Source of the DNA: Chlamydiae bacterium RIFCSPLOWO2_12_FULL_45_20
Lineage (GTDB): Bacteria; Chlamydiota; Chlamydiia; Chlamydiales; SM23-39
Assembly: GCA_001796285.1 (NCBI GenBank)
Contig: MGMD01000018.1
Location: 1 to 64,000 of the forward strand
Length of the DNA stretch: 64,000 nucleotides
Reading direction: 5' to 3'
The position numbers and the translations under genes are program-made. Position 1 is the stretch's first letter, and every line of letters begins with the position of its first letter. This document shows positions 1 to 7,562 of this stretch, one piece after another. The notes under the pieces were generated by a model. That model saw only the letters and a list, made by a program, of their open reading frames with translations, ran no database searches and was not told the DNA's origin.

Positions 1-2
1 AT

Positions 3-167
3 GGGACCAGAAGCGAACGTGGAAAAAAATTTGTTGAGCGGATCACAACAGTTGCTCAAACCATCCGAAAGCATGGGGAGAATGTCCTGCACCTCGTGCA
101 GCATGCAGTCAAATGTTTCTATTTGCGGAACCCGCCCCCTTTTATTTCCGAGGCGCTGGGCTTTTAG
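3..167 (+). CDS. C-terminal end of a probable IS66-like transposase (cut by window edge)
   Basis: The frame open from the first bases encodes 54 residues before a TAG at 165-167. It begins G-T-R-S-E-R-G-K-K-F-V-E-R-I-T-T-V and continues with an R-K-H-G-E-N-V-L motif. The pattern R(G)xxFVERhxTVxxTxRxxGxNVLxxL and the closing P-P-P-F-I resemble the C-termini I know from IS66-type transposases; this is recall, not an alignment. The start lies outside the window, so I cannot tell an intact element from a remnant. The ATG-initiated frame at base 1 overlaps it and shows no family resemblance. Confidence 0.45.
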   Translation, partial: GTRSERGKKFVERITTVAQTIRKHGENVLHLVQHAVKCFYLRNPPPFISEALGF

Positions 168-329
168 CCGGTTTTTTCACCTGCCGACGAAGGAGGTAGG
201 TGAACATCTATGATGTCTTCTCAAAAGGCAAAATCCCCTAAATAAAATGTCTCTCAGTATTGCATTTAATCTTACATTAGTGAACGATTATTCTCACTTT
301 ATAGGAACATAAACATTTAAGGAGAAATT

Positions 330-878
330 ATGGAATTACGTAAAAAACTTCTTTCGCTCACTAGCAACAATACGGTTGCTGAGCTAAACCAAATGCTTAA
401 CAGCACTCATGTGAACATTTCGTGGTGGGGGTCAAGACTCGTTTCAGTAGATGGATATGAAGGGTCTGTGGAAATCAATGCGTTAGCGTTGAAATATTTA
501 AGCGCTACACCTTTCCAAAGAGACACTGAATCTAGTCTACAGGATAGATTGACATGTGCGTGCCTATGGGGACGCGTTCAACAGCTCTATACTGACAGTG
601 AAGTCGCGTTAACCAATACCTTGGTATACAAGCATTTGGTTCCAATGAAAGAATTCAGACCATACTGCCGCGCTTGTGCCGGTGACCCAATGGCTATCAT
701 CGGAGGTTGGGAGTTTGGTGCAAGAAAAGACAGCTTATTTGAATTCACCCCAGCTGAATTTAAAAGACTTTGGCCGGGCGCAGAACCTCAAGGCGGGTCT
801 TGGGTGATGGGTGGCGGCAAATCTTCTGAGAGATGGATCGCCTCTGAAGAGATGATTGAAGCCGCTCTTAGGGTATAG
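330..878 (+). CDS. Conserved-looking protein of unknown function, 182 aa
   Basis: I do not recognise this protein. It is soluble, has no signal peptide or membrane segment, and is rich in Trp and aromatic residues (W-W-G near residue 34, W-E-F-G near 130). A Gly-rich stretch lies near residues 150-165. Two cysteines fall in a C-R-A-C pattern near residue 112, which could bind metal or form a disulfide, but two cysteines alone are weak evidence. The start is supported by an AAGGAG ribosome site about eight bases before the ATG. A strong intrinsic terminator follows 25 bp after the stop, so it looks like a single-gene transcription unit. Confidence 0.8.
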   Translation: MELRKKLLSLTSNNTVAELNQMLNSTHVNISWWGSRLVSVDGYEGSVEINALALKYLSATPFQRDTESSLQDRLTCACLWGRVQQLYTDSEVALTNTLVYKHLVPMKEFRPYCRACAGDPMAIIGGWEFGARKDSLFEFTPAEFKRLWPGAEPQGGSWVMGGGKSSERWIASEEMIEAALRV

Positions 879-903
879 AACCTCGGATACACATTCACAG
901 AAA

Positions 904-935
904 GGCCCGCCGGTCTTCCCGGTGGGTCTTTTTTT
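904..935 (+). terminator. Rho-independent terminator of the 330-878 gene
   Basis: A 10-bp GC-rich stem (GGCCCGCCGG at 904-913 paired with 919-928, two G-T wobbles) has a 5-base TCTTC loop and is followed by seven Ts at 929-935. It lies just downstream of the stop at 878. Confidence 0.9.
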
Positions 936-955
936 CGCTCTCTCTTCCTATATTT

Positions 956-1113
956 ATTAGTCTTGTGTAACCTAAAGAAATCGCCTGGCTTGCGGCGGCT
1001 TTACATTTTATCCGCTCAAGCCCTTCGGGTTTGAGCGCATACACTGTTTTGCCGGCGCTAAGCCATTCTTGCCGAGATTCGCTCGGCATTTCTTCAGGTT
1101 ACGCAAGTCTATT
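956..1113. repeat. 158-bp imperfect inverted repeat with nested hairpins (palindromic element or structured RNA)
   Basis: The arms 956-981 and 1088-1113 are complementary at 22 of 26 positions (core GTAACCT-AAGAAAT). Inside sit a near-perfect hairpin at 1013-1038 with a C(TTCG)G tetraloop and a 10-bp stem, and a second hairpin at 1070-1088 (TGCCGAG and CTCGGCA around ATTCG). The whole block could fold as a multi-branch structure on either strand. It lies between a terminator and tRNA-Leu and holds no convincing gene. It may be a dispersed palindromic repeat, a MITE or a small RNA; I see no flanking target duplication. Confidence 0.6.
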
Positions 1114-1210
1114 CCCGGGAAAATTGATTTTTCAAGATGGAAAGCATCGAATCGAAGGGATGAACCCAGCGGTATCGCTTATCTTGCAGAAATCCAATGG
1201 GTTACAAAAT

Positions 1211-1250
1211 GAAAAACCGGAGATACTTCCGTTTCTGAAAATGTCTCCGG
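1211..1250 (-). terminator. Terminator of tRNA-Leu
   Basis: On the minus strand, a 7-bp stem CCGGAGA/TCTCCGG (1244-1250 with 1217-1223) is followed by TTTTTCATTTT. It begins 5 bases after the 3' end of the tRNA. The loop is long (20 bases), so this is a moderately supported terminator. Confidence 0.6.
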
Positions 1251-1255
1251 TAATG

Positions 1256-1337
<82 letters not shown>

Positions 1338-1413
1338 AAAGAGGGGGAGTTTATCCCTTTTTAATCATTTTTTTCAATCCTTTTATTGTTTTACAGTTTC
1401 TTAGGGATACAAG

Positions 1414-1461
1414 TATACCGAACATGATTCAAAAGGCGGAGGCTGAATCATTTTCGGTATA
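1414..1461. repeat. 48-bp two-step palindrome
   Basis: TATACCGAA (1414-1422) pairs perfectly with 1453-1461, and GATTCA (1426-1431) pairs with 1444-1449, leaving a small symmetric bulge of three bases per side and a 12-base loop. No T-run follows on either strand. It sits between tRNA-Leu (minus) and the gene at 1528 (plus), so an operator or attenuator role is possible but untested. Confidence 0.55.
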
Positions 1462-1527
1462 GTCGTTTTTGATTTAAAAAAACAGTGAAAATTGTATATA
1501 ATTACTGTAATTAAATTATGAAATGAT

Positions 1528-2310
1528 ATGAATAGTATATCCAGTTGTTTTTCTGCGTGTTGTCCTTGGTTCTATTCCAAGAAAGTACCGCTTTCCAAGA
1601 AAGAAGTGCTGGCTCAATTGAAGGAGCAAGCAAAGGCCCTAGAATCGCAAATTACACTGGGGGCTAGGATCAATGAGAATATTGCAAAATGTCAGGAGAC
1701 TGTGAATGCCCTAACTACCCTGCAGTCTCTATTCGAAAACATACAGGACACCTTGAAAAGGGCTCCACAGAAGAAATCAGGAGAAGTAGAGGCCCTATTG
1801 GAGAGACTAGACTTGCTGGAATATCATAGGTTGGATCTTGATACACAAAGGCATCTTCAGGAAGAGCTGAACAGGATAATCACATGCGCTAACGCATGGA
1901 TAGCTAACACGCAGCCACGGACGCTGAATGAAATAAAGTTCCTCCAGGAGAGTAAGCCATCTGCAGGAACATCGTGTGAAAAACTACCGTATCGGAGGCG
2001 TCAACGGAGCGTCAAGCAATCGTCTCTTCTACTCCCGAAGAATATTTTGAACAGGAGCACGGAGAAAGACGATGTAACACCTTTAAAAAGAACGGACTAT
2101 CTTAATTCTACTGGAGCAGTAGATGTCAACGCTGTTGTTAAGGCCATTCAAACTCAACAGGACCACCTTATATTGAATCCCTCGTTTAGGGAACGAGAAG
2201 TGCAACGACAAGATTGTCAAAATCGTGTAATGCTCTTCTTGAGCAACTTTTCGAATACTGAACAGGCTTCAATTTTGCAAGCTGTCAATAGTCTTCAGAG
2301 AGCGCCGTAG
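1528..2310 (+). CDS. Unknown protein with Cys-rich N-terminus and coiled coil, 260 aa
   Basis: I do not recognise a family. Residues 6-13 hold three cysteines and a tryptophan (S-C-F-S-A-C-C-P-W). Residues about 25-125 are a heptad-like, charged helical region rich in Leu, Glu, Lys and Gln, typical of a coiled coil. The second half is polar and basic. The N-terminal Cys cluster could be a lipidation-like or membrane-proximal motif, but there is no signal peptide. No clear ribosome site precedes the ATG, so the start is uncertain. The 3' end overlaps exbD by 16 bp in a convergent arrangement. Its composition suggests a lineage-specific protein, possibly secreted; that is a guess. Confidence 0.65.
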   Translation: MNSISSCFSACCPWFYSKKVPLSKKEVLAQLKEQAKALESQITLGARINENIAKCQETVNALTTLQSLFENIQDTLKRAPQKKSGEVEALLERLDLLEYHRLDLDTQRHLQEELNRIITCANAWIANTQPRTLNEIKFLQESKPSAGTSCEKLPYRRRQRSVKQSSLLLPKNILNRSTEKDDVTPLKRTDYLNSTGAVDVNAVVKAIQTQQDHLILNPSFREREVQRQDCQNRVMLFLSNFSNTEQASILQAVNSLQRAP

Positions 2311-2750
2311 ACGGGTCTAACAGAAAAACCAATTTCCCTAATGCCAAAAATGAGGCTTGCAATAGGTCCCCAGGGGGCCTGTTTATCTATGTGAAGAAGC
2401 ACTTCTGTTTTCGACTTATCTTCAGCTAAAGCCCCCAACTGATATTGTCTTGCCAGCTCCTGTTGGATCTCAGCTATTGTTTTCATCGGGTATTCTTGGA
2501 ATTCCGTGAGCCATTTAAACCCGCCATCAGCGCTAATACTAATATGAATATGGTGCCTCTCCTGGCTTCTTAAAGATGCGGCCCCTTTCTCCGGCTTAAG
2601 CTCCACAAGCTCCACCTCAGCATCGTAAAGAGCAGCTCTCGAAACAGCCAGTGTAGCAAAAAGCGCTAGCATTAAGAAAAGAAAGTCGATCATGGGCGCA
2701 AAATTAAAGCCATTTGCAGGCTTGAGCTCATCGTGGGGGACTAGATCCAT
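2295..2750 (-). CDS. exbD: ExbD/TolR-family biopolymer transport protein
   Basis: The 151-aa protein has the ExbD/TolR layout: a short cytoplasmic N-terminus, one membrane helix at about residues 19-40 preceded by the family motif F-A-P-M-I-D-F-L-F-L-M-L, and a periplasmic domain. The Asp in M-I-D is the conserved proton-relay residue of the family. With ExbB it forms an inner-membrane proton channel that energises outer-membrane processes through TonB- or TolA-like partners; no such partner lies in this window. It starts 2 bp after the exbB stop, so the two are co-transcribed. A ribosome site GGAGGT lies inside the end of exbB. Confidence 0.9.
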   Translation of the reverse strand: MDLVPHDELKPANGFNFAPMIDFLFLMLALFATLAVSRAALYDAEVELVELKPEKGAASLRSQERHHIHISISADGGFKWLTEFQEYPMKTIAEIQQELARQYQLGALAEDKSKTEVLLHIDKQAPWGPIASLIFGIREIGFSVRPVYGAL

Positions 2751-2752
2751 GT

Positions 2753-3385
2753 TTACCTCCGGATGAGAGCACTCAGAGTCAGTGCTTCGTTTTCAACCTG
2801 GCTGAGGGTCAAAACCACTCGGTATTTCAGTGTGGTGTGAAAAATCATAGCCAATATGGCGACAATGAGCCCCATGACTGTTGTCCCAACGGCAATCCCT
2901 AAGCCATCAAAAAGGGCGTTGATGCTCTCAATCGAACGGTTGACGTCATAAAAAGCATAAAACATCCCAATGACAGTTCCTAAAAGACCTAACATAGGGG
3001 CAATGATCACAATATCATTGAGAAGAGACAGCCTTTGCCAAAAGGCTGTAGAAACTCGTTTCCCCTCTGATTTCATCGCATCCATCATCACCTCTGGGCC
3101 CAAGGAACGGGTTGTAAGACCCATTTGAATCAGTGTAGAGAGGAGATTGTGGCCCTGATTGCAAAGCATCTCAGCTTGGGAATAATCTCCTTGCTCAAGA
3201 AGGGATCGGAGGTTTTTCCTAAATTCTTTAGGCATAATGTCTTTTGTTCGGAATGTCAGCAGGCTGTAAAGCCAGATTCCCAACGATGCAACCGACATTA
3301 TGGAAAGAAGCGCGTAGATGATAGGCGCAGAGCCAAAAATACTTCTCACATCGAGAAGTTGAGATGCACTTAGAACAATGTACAT
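2753..3385 (-). CDS. exbB: ExbB/TolQ/MotA-family proton channel protein
   Basis: The 210-aa protein has three membrane segments, at about residues 20-44, 125-148 and 160-185. The family signature sits in the last two (I-A-P-M-L-G-L-L-G-T-V-I-G-M, then G-L-G-I-A-V-G-T-T-V-M-G-L-I-V-A). These helices build the pentameric channel around ExbD. The length is close to the TolQ/ExbB norm. A GGAGAA ribosome site precedes the ATG. The exbB-exbD order matches the pair known in Chlamydia. The gene is divergent from trmB with only 54 bp between starts, so the two promoters must share that gap. Confidence 0.92.
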   Translation of the reverse strand: MYIVLSASQLLDVRSIFGSAPIIYALLSIMSVASLGIWLYSLLTFRTKDIMPKEFRKNLRSLLEQGDYSQAEMLCNQGHNLLSTLIQMGLTTRSLGPEVMMDAMKSEGKRVSTAFWQRLSLLNDIVIIAPMLGLLGTVIGMFYAFYDVNRSIESINALFDGLGIAVGTTVMGLIVAILAMIFHTTLKYRVVLTLSQVENEALTLSALIRR

Positions 3386-3439
3386 GGGATCAATTCTCCT
3401 GGATCAATAAATTGCCTGTTTCGACTATACTCGTTCAGT

Positions 3440-4102
3440 GTGAAAACGGCAAAAGAATTGTGTCAATCCTCTCTTCGCATCCCCTTCAGCTGGAAAGACC
3501 GGCGCGCTGTATTCTTAGCTCCCGAATTTCTTTATGTCCCCCCTCAAATAGAGCATCAAGAAAGCCGTCTTTTGCTTTTTGAGGGCAAGCCAATTTTCAT
3601 AGAATTTTGTAGTGGCACTGGACATTGGATCACTGACAGGGCAAAGGAGCGTTCCGAGATCGGATGGATTGCTGTAGAAAAAAAATTTGAAAGAGCCAAA
3701 AAAATCTGGGAAAAAGTGCAAAAAGAAAAGCTTGCGAATCTGTTTATCGTTTGCTCTGATGCTCTCGAATTTGCAAAATGGTATAGTCCCAAAGCTCTCA
3801 GTGCTTTTATCAATTTTCCAGACCCATGGCCCAAAAGGCGGCACCACAAGCATCGCCTGATTCAAGTGCCTTTTATTCAAGAGTTGTTACATGTGACGGC
3901 AAGAGAGGTAACGTGTGTAACAGATGATCTTCCCTATGCTTTACAAGCTATTCAGGAATTTTCTAAAGTGCAAGAGTGGAAGCTTCTTTCTCACAAAAAT
4001 GAATGGCCTAGTTACGGCTCCTCTTTTTTTCAAGATCTTTGGGTGTCTGGTGGTAGAAAGATCCACTATCTCACTTTTGGAAGGGTCCTACATGAAGCTT
4101 AG
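3440..4102 (+). CDS. trmB: tRNA (guanine-N7)-methyltransferase TrmB
   Basis: TrmB makes m7G46 in the variable loop of tRNAs using SAM. The 220-aa protein shows the SAM-binding loop F-C-S-G-T-G at residues 56-61. It also has the family hallmark N-F-P-D-P-W-P-K-R-R-H-H-K-H-R at 125-139, in which the Asp and the basic run contact tRNA. The start is a GTG. The stop lies inside the next gene, which begins 11 bp upstream of it, suggesting translational coupling. Confidence 0.9.
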   Translation: MKTAKELCQSSLRIPFSWKDRRAVFLAPEFLYVPPQIEHQESRLLLFEGKPIFIEFCSGTGHWITDRAKERSEIGWIAVEKKFERAKKIWEKVQKEKLANLFIVCSDALEFAKWYSPKALSAFINFPDPWPKRRHHKHRLIQVPFIQELLHVTAREVTCVTDDLPYALQAIQEFSKVQEWKLLSHKNEWPSYGSSFFQDLWVSGGRKIHYLTFGRVLHEA

Positions 4103-4844
4103 AGCGCGCCCCGAAGATGATTTACAGTGGAAAATTGAGGGGGATTTTGAGGCTTTTGAGTTTGATTTAGGGCTTCACCTTCCCTTTTTCCCCCTGGAAG
4201 ACCCTCTCTATTTTTCCAACTTGGGCGCTGCTCTAACCCATTTTACCGAGACGGTGTGGCCGAAATTTCCCAAAAAACAAGCCATCCTTTACAGGGGTAG
4301 CTTGGATTTTAGCCAATTTTTTGCTTGGAGCGAAACGTTTGAGAAACAATTTAAAGAGTGGAAAGAGGGGATGCCTCTTTCTGATGAAGCTCACTTAAAA
4401 CGACTGTTTACAATAGAGGCCTTCGTCTATTACTTTCAGATGCTCGCTCATAAATTGCCCGATGAGCTTTCTTTAAAGCTCATCGTCGATCCGACTGCTT
4501 GCGGCACTCTTGCCCAAGTACATCACCTTCTTTCCCCTGAACGCTTTCAACATTTTACAATAGATAGCGGATTTCAGCACGATTCCCCTATTGGCATCTG
4601 CTTTCCTCCTGATGAAGAATGCACGGGTGAGATCCTTTCTAAAATCGATCTTTTAATGGAAAGGCTTCCTTCTTTTAGGCCCGTTTATGAACCTCTTTTA
4701 ACCGAGCAGTGGGATGGGTTGGATCAGCTCTACATCTTCCCCGAAGCGGTCACAGCCAGGGGATTGCGCAAATTACAGGGATTTGAGGCGGCTGGGGGGA
4801 AAGCGATTTCAATAGGAGCAGGCGATCGGGGCAGAGGGATTTGA
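4092..4844 (+). CDS. Unknown protein of 250 aa translationally coupled to trmB
   Basis: I do not recognise the family. The protein is acidic and rich in Phe and Leu, with no signal peptide or membrane helices. The frame is open upstream to 3924, but that part is antisense-like overlap of trmB in another frame. The ATG at 4092, 11 bp inside the trmB end, is the natural coupled start. The last six codons of the frame lie inside tRNA-Pro on the other strand. A sense transcript must therefore carry the complement of the tRNA 3' end. Confidence 0.75.
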   Translation: MKLRARPEDDLQWKIEGDFEAFEFDLGLHLPFFPLEDPLYFSNLGAALTHFTETVWPKFPKKQAILYRGSLDFSQFFAWSETFEKQFKEWKEGMPLSDEAHLKRLFTIEAFVYYFQMLAHKLPDELSLKLIVDPTACGTLAQVHHLLSPERFQHFTIDSGFQHDSPIGICFPPDEECTGEILSKIDLLMERLPSFRPVYEPLLTEQWDGLDQLYIFPEAVTARGLRKLQGFEAAGGKAISIGAGDRGRGI

Positions 4845-4900
4845 ACCCCCGACCTACTGGTCCCAAACCAGTCGCGCTAGCCAAACTGCGCTATGCCCCG
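4826..4900 (-). tRNA. tRNA-Pro (anticodon TGG)
   Basis: Minus-strand cloverleaf: acceptor CGGGGCA/TGCCCCG with discriminator A, D-arm with AGTTTGGCTAGC, anticodon stem ACTGG/CCAGT around TTTGGGA (anticodon TGG), and T-arm GGGGGTTCAAATCCC. The CDS ending at 4844 on the plus strand overlaps its 3' 19 bases. Confidence 0.95.
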
Positions 4901-4987
4901 TATTTTTAGAGGACTACAAGATAGCTGATTGGATTATTACTTGTCATCTCAAAACTTTTTTGCCATTTTGTGAAAAAAGAGGTCTGA

Positions 4988-6532
4988 ATGTTTAAGAAAC
5001 TTGCGGCTTATACAACACTGCAATCCCTTGCTCAAAAGCCGATGGATATGTCCCAAGAAATGACTCCTGAACGCATTCAGAAAATGGCTCTTCGGGGGGT
5101 GGGATTCCACCTGCTTTTTGCATCAGAAAAGGTCTCTCATGAAGTTTTAAGTGCTCTTGACGCACTGGCGCATGAGACCCAAGTGTTAGACAAAATGCAG
5201 GCGATGCAAGAGGGGCAAGTCATCAATCAGATTGAAGGGGTGGCAAGCGAGCGCCGCGCCGTTCTGCATACTGCTATGAGAGATCAGTTTGATGACCCTC
5301 AAACGGCCCCCAAGGCAAAAGAAGCCAGGGAGCTCGCGGCAAGAGAGCTTGAAAAACTCCAGCGATTTTTACAAAAAATAGAAGGACGGTTTACGGATGT
5401 AGTGCAAATTGGAATTGGGGGGTCCGACTTAGGCCCAAGAGCCCTCAGTATTGCACTCGAGCCCTATTTTAACAAAGGCAAGCGCTCCCATTTTATTTCC
5501 AACGTCGATCCTGACGATGCCAATGGGGTCCTTTCGGGTCTTGATTTAAAGAAGACCCTAGTTGTTGTGGTCTCAAAATCTGGCTCGACATTAGAGACAT
5601 TGACGAATGAGGAGTTTGTTAGAGAAAAAATGTCTCAAATGGGCCTCAATCCCAAGGAGCATTTTGTTGCGGTAACGGGAGAGAAAAGCCCGATGGATGA
5701 TCCGAAACGTTATCTCAGCTCTTTTTATATTTGGGACTTTGTTGGCGGAAGATATTCCGTAACGTCCATGGTCGGCGCAGTGTCTTTGGCCTTTTGTTTG
5801 GGTTTTGATGCATGGATGGAAGTGCTCCATGGCGCTCATGCAATGGACGTGCATGCAAAACAAGCTGGTATTGGTAGTAACCTTCCCCTTCAGTCCGCTC
5901 TTTTGGGCATTTGGAATCGCAACTTTCTTCATTTCCCAACCGTTGCCATTATCCCCTATTCACAGGCGCTTTTAAGATTTCCTGCCCATCTCCAACAGCT
6001 TGACATGGAATCCAATGGCAAGAGGATTGATAAAACAGGAGCTTCCTGTGACTTTGTAACCGGACCTGTCATTTGGGGAGAGCCAGGAACCAATGGACAA
6101 CACTCTTTTTATCAGCTGATTCACCAAGGCACCGATATCGTCCCCCTCGAATTCATTGGCTTTCGAGAAAGCCAAAGGGGAGGGGATTTGCACATTCAAT
6201 CCACTACTTCGCAACAAAAGCTTCTAGCCAATCTCTTTGCGCAGTCTATTGCTCTTTCCATAGGCCAAAAAAGCGATAATCCTAACCAGCTGTTTCCTGG
6301 CAATCGCCCTAATCGCATTCTTTTTGGCGAGAAACTAACCCCTTATTCCCTTGGGGCTCTTCTTGCTTATTATGAGCATAAGGTTACTTTTCAGGGCTTT
6401 ATCTGGAATATCAACTCTTTTGATCAAGAAGGGGTTCAGTTGGGTAAAGTGCTAGCCAACGAAATGTTAGATGTGTTCAAGGGGAAACGGGGAGCCTTTC
6501 CTTTGGGAGAGGCGTATATGCGCATGTTATAG
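4988..6532 (+). CDS. pgi: Glucose-6-phosphate isomerase
   Basis: Pgi interconverts glucose-6-P and fructose-6-P in the cytosol. The 514-aa protein has both sugar-isomerase domains. Recognisable motifs are I-G-I-G-G-S-D-L-G-P-R near residue 145, V-S-K-S-G-S-T-L-E-T near 196, the Pgi signature G-G-R-Y-S-V-T-S near 254 and W-G-E-P-G-T-N-G-Q-H near 362. The length suits the family. It begins at ATG with AAGAGGT upstream. It sits close to zwf-opcA-pgl on the genome (about 56 kb away in this window) but in its own unit. Its last 56 bp overlap the 3' end of recF, which is convergent. Confidence 0.97.
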   Translation: MFKKLAAYTTLQSLAQKPMDMSQEMTPERIQKMALRGVGFHLLFASEKVSHEVLSALDALAHETQVLDKMQAMQEGQVINQIEGVASERRAVLHTAMRDQFDDPQTAPKAKEARELAARELEKLQRFLQKIEGRFTDVVQIGIGGSDLGPRALSIALEPYFNKGKRSHFISNVDPDDANGVLSGLDLKKTLVVVVSKSGSTLETLTNEEFVREKMSQMGLNPKEHFVAVTGEKSPMDDPKRYLSSFYIWDFVGGRYSVTSMVGAVSLAFCLGFDAWMEVLHGAHAMDVHAKQAGIGSNLPLQSALLGIWNRNFLHFPTVAIIPYSQALLRFPAHLQQLDMESNGKRIDKTGASCDFVTGPVIWGEPGTNGQHSFYQLIHQGTDIVPLEFIGFRESQRGGDLHIQSTTSQQKLLANLFAQSIALSIGQKSDNPNQLFPGNRPNRILFGEKLTPYSLGALLAYYEHKVTFQGFIWNINSFDQEGVQLGKVLANEMLDVFKGKRGAFPLGEAYMRML

Positions 6533-7562
6533 CGCCTTTTTCAATATAGATGGGAAAAACGTCTTTTTCAGGCGTATGAGGGGTTGTTATGAAGACTTGG
6601 CCCAAGTCACGGACTCTTTTATGGAGAAGAGAAGCCCGAGTGTCATCGAGGCTTAAAGAAAGATCATCAAAGCCCATGAGAGGCTTATCCTGTACGGTGT
6701 TAAATAGTCTTTCCCATTCCGCCAATTTTAACGCTGCGATCATGGTTTTTTTTTGCCCTTCACTTGCAAACATACGCGCTAACGAGTCGTTGATCGAAAA
6801 GGTGATATCATCTCGATGCGGTCCTCTGAGGGTGAAGCCTAATTCCATTTCTCTTAAGCGATTCTTCCTGTAAACGTTTAGGTAATTGGATGTTAGGGAA
6901 GGAAGAAAAGTCAATTGGTGCTTTTCTTTTTGAGAAGAGAGTGTGCTGCCTTGCGTCAAGAGGTGGACAGTGAGCTCCTCCACCACCTCTTTTCGTTTTT
7001 TGACGAGATATTCTGCGGACTGGGCCATTTGCGCTTCCCAGCATTCGATGCTTTGTGCTTGTCTGGCCTTCAGAAGACAGTTTCTTTGCTTCATGGCCCG
7101 CCAAAAAGAAGCGAGGTGGTGTACGTAGAGGGGGTCGCTTTGTGCAAGATGAATATTCAGAAATTTCCTCCTTTCTCCAGGGGTTCCTGCAATCAGCTCC
7201 ATGTCGTACGGAGTACTGAGAACCATAGGGAGGGTGCCAAGCAAGGGATAAAAAGTTGTATAGCTCGCTCCATTGATCTGAAGACGTTTAGACGTCCCGT
7301 CATAAAAGATCTTAATCGATTGGGTTCCACAATCTTGCACAAGGATCGCCTCGAGGTAACAAAACGTCTCACCCTTTAGAAGGAGATCGGATAGCGATTG
7401 CGTGCGGAAAGACTTCCCTGTCGAGACAAAGTAGATGGCCTCCAGTAAGTTGGTCTTGCCCTGGGCATTATCGCCATAAATCACGTTCAGGCGCTCGGAG
7501 AATTGTACCTCAGCTTCAGCGAAGTTTCGAAAATTCTTTAAATAAAGAGATTTAAGATACAC
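6477..7562 (-). CDS. recF: DNA replication and repair protein RecF
   Basis: RecF binds gapped DNA and loads RecA with RecO/RecR. The protein (361 aa from the GTG at 7562) starts Y-L-K-S-L-Y-L-K-N-F-R-N-F, a typical RecF N-terminus. The Walker A is G-D-N-A-Q-G-K-T-N-L-L-E-A near residue 30, the family signature G-P-H-R-D-D-I-T-F is near 270, and the Walker B region G-F-D-D-L-S-L-S-L-D is near 310. An ATG at 7598 would add 12 residues absent from the usual RecF start, so I prefer the GTG, which overlaps the end of dnaN by 11 bp. The 3' end overlaps pgi by 56 bp. Confidence 0.93.
   Translation of the reverse strand: MYLKSLYLKNFRNFAEAEVQFSERLNVIYGDNAQGKTNLLEAIYFVSTGKSFRTQSLSDLLLKGETFCYLEAILVQDCGTQSIKIFYDGTSKRLQINGASYTTFYPLLGTLPMVLSTPYDMELIAGTPGERRKFLNIHLAQSDPLYVHHLASFWRAMKQRNCLLKARQAQSIECWEAQMAQSAEYLVKKRKEVVEELTVHLLTQGSTLSSQKEKHQLTFLPSLTSNYLNVYRKNRLREMELGFTLRGPHRDDITFSINDSLARMFASEGQKKTMIAALKLAEWERLFNTVQDKPLMGFDDLSLSLDDTRASLLHKRVRDLGQVFITTPHTPEKDVFPIYIEKGAITCAYTPLPKERLPVSP

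Noticed and set aside
1-213. ATG frame of 70 codons at the window start
   Set aside because: A different frame in the same place shows the transposase-like pattern and is open from the edge.
895-1089. Open frame of 64 codons on the minus strand across the inverted repeat
   Set aside because: It runs through the terminator of the 330-878 gene and through all hairpin arms, has no ribosome site and no family match. It is better explained by the palindrome; I keep the repeat instead.
3924-4091. Upstream extension of the gene after trmB
   Set aside because: It would overlap trmB for 179 bp in another frame; the ATG at 4092 is the natural coupled start.
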